NCBI GenBank assembly: GCA_050734185.1
Contig: JBOHUE010000167.1
Location: forward strand, 1 to 7,779
Length of the DNA: 7,779 bases
Direction of reading: 5' to 3'
Source of the DNA: JAFALX01 sp050734185
GTDB taxonomy: Bacteria; Chloroflexota; Dormibacteria; Aeolococcales; Aeolococcaceae
How positions within the stretch are numbered: position 1 is the first letter of the stretch; each line of letters opens with the position of its first letter. Both the position numbers and the translations under genes were made by a program. The notes beneath the pieces are model-generated. The model was given only the letters and a program-made list of their open reading frames with translations. It was not told the DNA's origin and did no database searches. Below, piece by piece: positions 6,224 through 7,779 of the stretch.

Positions 6224-6239
6224 GGGGCGGCCGCCTCAG
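6220..6239. terminator. Candidate bidirectional terminator hairpin
   Basis: CTGAGG (6220-6225), an 8-nt GC-rich loop and CCTCAG (6234-6239) form a perfect 6-bp stem. It contains the protease stop TGA (6221-6223) and the stop of the convergent gene (TCA at 6236-6238). The convergent genes are only 12 bp apart, so this is the only available structure. There is no T-tract on either side, so intrinsic termination is uncertain. Confidence 0.35.
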
Positions 6240-6517
6240 AGCAGCGTCTCGGTCTGCTCCCCGCGACGCCGGCCGCGACCCACCAGGTCGTCCGCAGACG
6301 TGTCAGCCGCCGGGTGCTCGACGAGCGCCACGACGCGCGTGGCCATGAAGCGGCCGGTGCGGACGGTCTGCCCGGTGCGGGTCACCTCGCTGACCTCGAC
6401 GATCCCCCGGGCGGTCGAGATCTCGACGCGGCGTCCGGCGCGGGTGGCGGCGATCTCGTAGGTCTCGGTGCTTCCGCCCCCCGTGTCGATGACGATCTCG
6501 ACTCTGTCGCCTTTCAT
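6236..6517 (-). CDS. Small protein of unknown function (93 aa)
   Basis: I do not recognise a named family. No signal peptide, membrane segment or cysteine is present, so it is probably cytosolic. The sequence alternates short hydrophobic runs with charged residues (RVEIVID, TETYEIAAT, RRVEIST, GIVEVSEVTRTG, ATRVVALVEH), which suggests a small beta-rich domain up to about residue 68. A polar, probably disordered tail follows (ADTSADDLVGRGRRRGEQTE). The start ATG 6517 is supported by AGGA (minus strand; 6525-6528) 7 nt upstream. The gene is convergent with the protease gene (12 bp gap) and divergent from the VPETG surface-protein gene. The ribosome-binding site, good frame and lack of a competing ORF argue that it is real. 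A plausible short conserved actinobacterial-type hypothetical protein; no function is inferred. Confidence 0.75.
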   Translation of the reverse strand: MKGDRVEIVIDTGGGSTETYEIAATRAGRRVEISTARGIVEVSEVTRTGQTVRTGRFMATRVVALVEHPAADTSADDLVGRGRRRGEQTETLL

Positions 6518-6541
6518 GCCGGAATCCTAGTTCACGCCGCT

Positions 6542-6573
6542 GCGTCGTTGGACGCGTTTGACGCAAGAGACGC
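6542..6573. repeat. 9-bp-phased GACGC repeats in a divergent promoter region
   Basis: GACGC occurs at 6551-6555, 6560-6564 and 6569-6573, exactly 9 bp apart. The inverse, GCGTC, lies at 6542-6546, again 9 bp before the first copy and forming a 5+5 inverted repeat with it. Four half-sites on one phase between two divergent genes suggest cooperative protein binding. A TTGACG (6558-6563) lies within it but no matching -10 was found. Confidence 0.4.
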
Positions 6574-6605
6574 CGTCTGTCAACCGTTCTTGTTGGCAGA
6601 GACGG
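6573..6605 (+). other. Leader stem-loop upstream of the VPETG surface-protein gene
   Basis: CCGTC-TGTCAAC (6573-6584), loop CGTTCTT (6585-6591), then GTTGGCA (6592-6598), a 2-nt GA bulge and GACGG (6601-6605). This gives 12 base pairs with one G-U wobble. There is no U-tract, so it is not a typical terminator. It could be a leader RNA structure or a protein-binding palindrome. Confidence 0.4.
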
Positions 6606-6635
6606 TCCGGAAGGGGCCGGAGTAGACAGGGTTAA

Positions 6636-6652
6636 CCCGCAGGAAAAGCGGG
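6636..6652 (+). promoter_or_regulatory. Hairpin touching the ribosome binding site of the VPETG gene
   Basis: CCCGC (6636-6640) pairs with GCGGG (6648-6652) around a 7-nt AGGAAAA loop. The last two stem bases are the first two of the ribosome-binding GGAGG (6651-6655). The palindrome GGGTTAACCC (6629-6638) shares the CCC, so alternative pairings compete. A translational switch is possible but unproven; no known riboswitch class is recognised. Confidence 0.35.
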
Positions 6653-6664
6653 AGGAGTTATCTC

Positions 6665-7771
6665 GTGATGAAGCACGTACTGGCAAAGGTTGCCGCGGCC
6701 TCGGGGCTCGCCGCAGTAGCCGCGACACCATTCACGCTCAGCGCGTTCGCCGGCACCTCGCCGGTTCCGGGCGTGCCCGTGCCGTCGGTGAGCTCTCTGA
6801 CCAGCCAGGTGAACACTGCACTGGCGCAGGTCGAGCAGGCGCTCGGGCTGCACCCGGTTGTGGTCAGCTCGCCTGCCGCGGCGCCGGTCGCCGACCCGTC
6901 GGGCCAGGCGCCCGCGGGGAGCGCCACCGCCAACGCCGTGTCCATTCCGCTGCTCGACACCTGCGTCAGCTGCACCAACGCGGACGCCGGCTCGAACTCG
7001 GCTGACGGCAACGCAACCGCGCTGCGTCTGCTCGGCCACGACGTCGAGGCGGGCCACATGAGCGGCAACAATTCGGGCGCCGGTGCGCTGATCGCACTGC
7101 CCGTGAACCCGCTGCTCAACCTTGCAGTCGCTGACTGGATGGCCGCTGCCAATGCCGGCAGCGCCGCGTCGACCGCCAGCGCCCGCTCGGCTCTGGTCGA
7201 CCTCGGCGTCGGCAATCAGATCCTCACGCTCTCGGTCCTCGAGGCCGGCAGCAACGCCTCCTGGACAGGCAACTCGTCGCAGGGCAACGGGTACACCAAC
7301 GGCGTGCACCTCAACCTCGGCAACGGCGCGCTGGTGGTCATCCTCCTCCACAGCGACTCCGACAGCAACAGCGGCAGCCACGCGTACGTCGCGTCGATCA
7401 ACGGCACGTCGATCCTGAGCAACACTCAGATCGGCCAGCCGATCACGATCACCATCCCCGGGGTCATCACCATCACCCTCCTTCAGACGTCGGCGAACGG
7501 CGGCCTGACCGTGGGCTCCGTGGCGACCGCGAGCAACCTGCTGAACATGCCCGGCACGCAGGCCGGCCTGTTCACCACCAGCGGCTCGGGCACGCATGGT
7601 GGCAGTGGCCAGTCCAACACCGGTAGCGGTGTGCAGGCTGCGAGCACCGGCTCGGAGCTCGGCGTCCCCGAGACGGGCGTCGGGATCGGGATCCTCGGCT
7701 TCGTGCTCGCAACCGCCGGCGCGGCTGCGGCAGTCGCGTCGCGGCTTCGCCGCCAGGCGACCGTCAGCTAA
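6665..7771 (+). CDS. Secreted cell-surface protein with VPETG sorting-like anchor, unknown fold
   Basis: 368 aa, function unknown. Seen: a signal peptide (MKHVLAKV, hydrophobic Ala-rich core, likely cleavage after AFA at 27-29); a low-complexity Pro/Val/Ser segment; LLDTCVSC (97-103) with the only two cysteines, CxxC; a Gly/Ser/Asn/Thr-rich and probably beta-rich middle (about 104-290); a Gly/Ser linker (305-330); VPETG (334-338); a hydrophobic helix (339-358); and a basic tail RLRRQ. This tripartite C-terminus is the layout of sortase substrates, with VPETG as a variant of LPxTG. No sortase is in the window. ILTLSVLEAGSNA (186-198) and VITITLLQTSANG (267-279) look like two copies of one strand pattern. 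GTG 6665 lies 9 nt after GGAGG (6651-6655); ATG 6668, one codon later, is equally possible. The protein probably ends up on the cell wall. Confidence 0.85.
   Translation: MMKHVLAKVAAASGLAAVAATPFTLSAFAGTSPVPGVPVPSVSSLTSQVNTALAQVEQALGLHPVVVSSPAAAPVADPSGQAPAGSATANAVSIPLLDTCVSCTNADAGSNSADGNATALRLLGHDVEAGHMSGNNSGAGALIALPVNPLLNLAVADWMAAANAGSAASTASARSALVDLGVGNQILTLSVLEAGSNASWTGNSSQGNGYTNGVHLNLGNGALVVILLHSDSDSNSGSHAYVASINGTSILSNTQIGQPITITIPGVITITLLQTSANGGLTVGSVATASNLLNMPGTQAGLFTTSGSGTHGGSGQSNTGSGVQAASTGSELGVPETGVGIGILGFVLATAGAAAAVASRLRRQATVS
7664..7678 (+). other. VPETG sorting-signal-like motif
   Basis: The codons for Val-Pro-Glu-Thr-Gly are followed by about 20 hydrophobic residues and RLRR. This matches the order motif, transmembrane segment, positive tail of LPxTG-type sorting signals, with Val in place of Leu. 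Cleavage by a sortase would be between Thr and Gly (family knowledge). Confidence 0.6.
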
Positions 7772-7779
7772 GCCCTCTC

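Noticed and set aside
6573..6605. Rho-independent terminator upstream of the VPETG gene
   Set aside because: The stem-loop lacks a following T-tract and no gene on that strand ends just before it.
6632..7597. A 321-codon minus-strand open frame opposite the VPETG protein gene
   Set aside because: It has no recognisable motif and is opposed to a frame with signal peptide, sorting motif and strong ribosome-binding site.

Overview
This is a GC-rich window, roughly 70% G+C by eye, with GTG as well as ATG starts, short intergenic gaps and dense coding on both strands. Secreted proteins with VPx(S/T)G-type C-terminal anchors, a GT87-like membrane protein and a TetR/Baeyer-Villiger monooxygenase/SDR cluster suggest an actinobacterium or a related high-GC monoderm soil lineage such as Thermoleophilia, Acidimicrobiia or Dormibacterota-like Chloroflexota. 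The lineage is an inference. No rRNA, marker gene, tRNA, CRISPR array, IS element or phage gene is visible.

Layout: (1) 2-676 (+) is the C-terminal part of a polytopic membrane protein, probably a GT87-type glycosyltransferase. It overlaps tail-to-tail with (2) a TetR-family repressor (603-1235, -). (3) A 48-bp divergent control region (1236-1283) holds a sigma70-like promoter and an imperfect palindrome that is a good candidate TetR operator. (4) A two-gene operon follows: a flavin-dependent Baeyer-Villiger-type monooxygenase (1284-2759) and a classical SDR (2756-3592), coupled by a 4-nt GTGA overlap. (5) On the minus strand, 3589-4821 encodes a secreted protein that looks like a complete seven-bladed beta-propeller with a CX5CW cysteine motif in every blade, a Pro/Thr stalk and a C-terminal membrane anchor. 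(6) After a 235-bp gap rich in inverted repeats comes a site-2-protease-like M50 metalloprotease with C-terminal CBS domains (5057-6223, +). (7) A 93-aa protein of unknown function lies at 6236-6517 (-). (8) After a structured divergent intergenic region comes a secreted, surface-anchored protein of unknown fold with a VPETG sorting-like motif (6665-7771, +).

The TetR-BVMO-SDR group is the clearest functional unit. The SDR probably interconverts an alcohol and a ketone, the BVMO inserts oxygen into the ketone to give an ester or lactone, and the TetR protein probably senses a lipophilic ligand. The right half concerns the cell envelope: two anchored exported proteins flank an intramembrane protease, but nothing in the sequence proves they work together.

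No wholly new system can be demonstrated here. The points most worth a second look are the cysteine-paired propeller with apparent N-terminal velcro closure, the two leader hairpins and 9-bp-phased repeats before the VPETG protein, and the operator-promoter overlap at 1237-1283.
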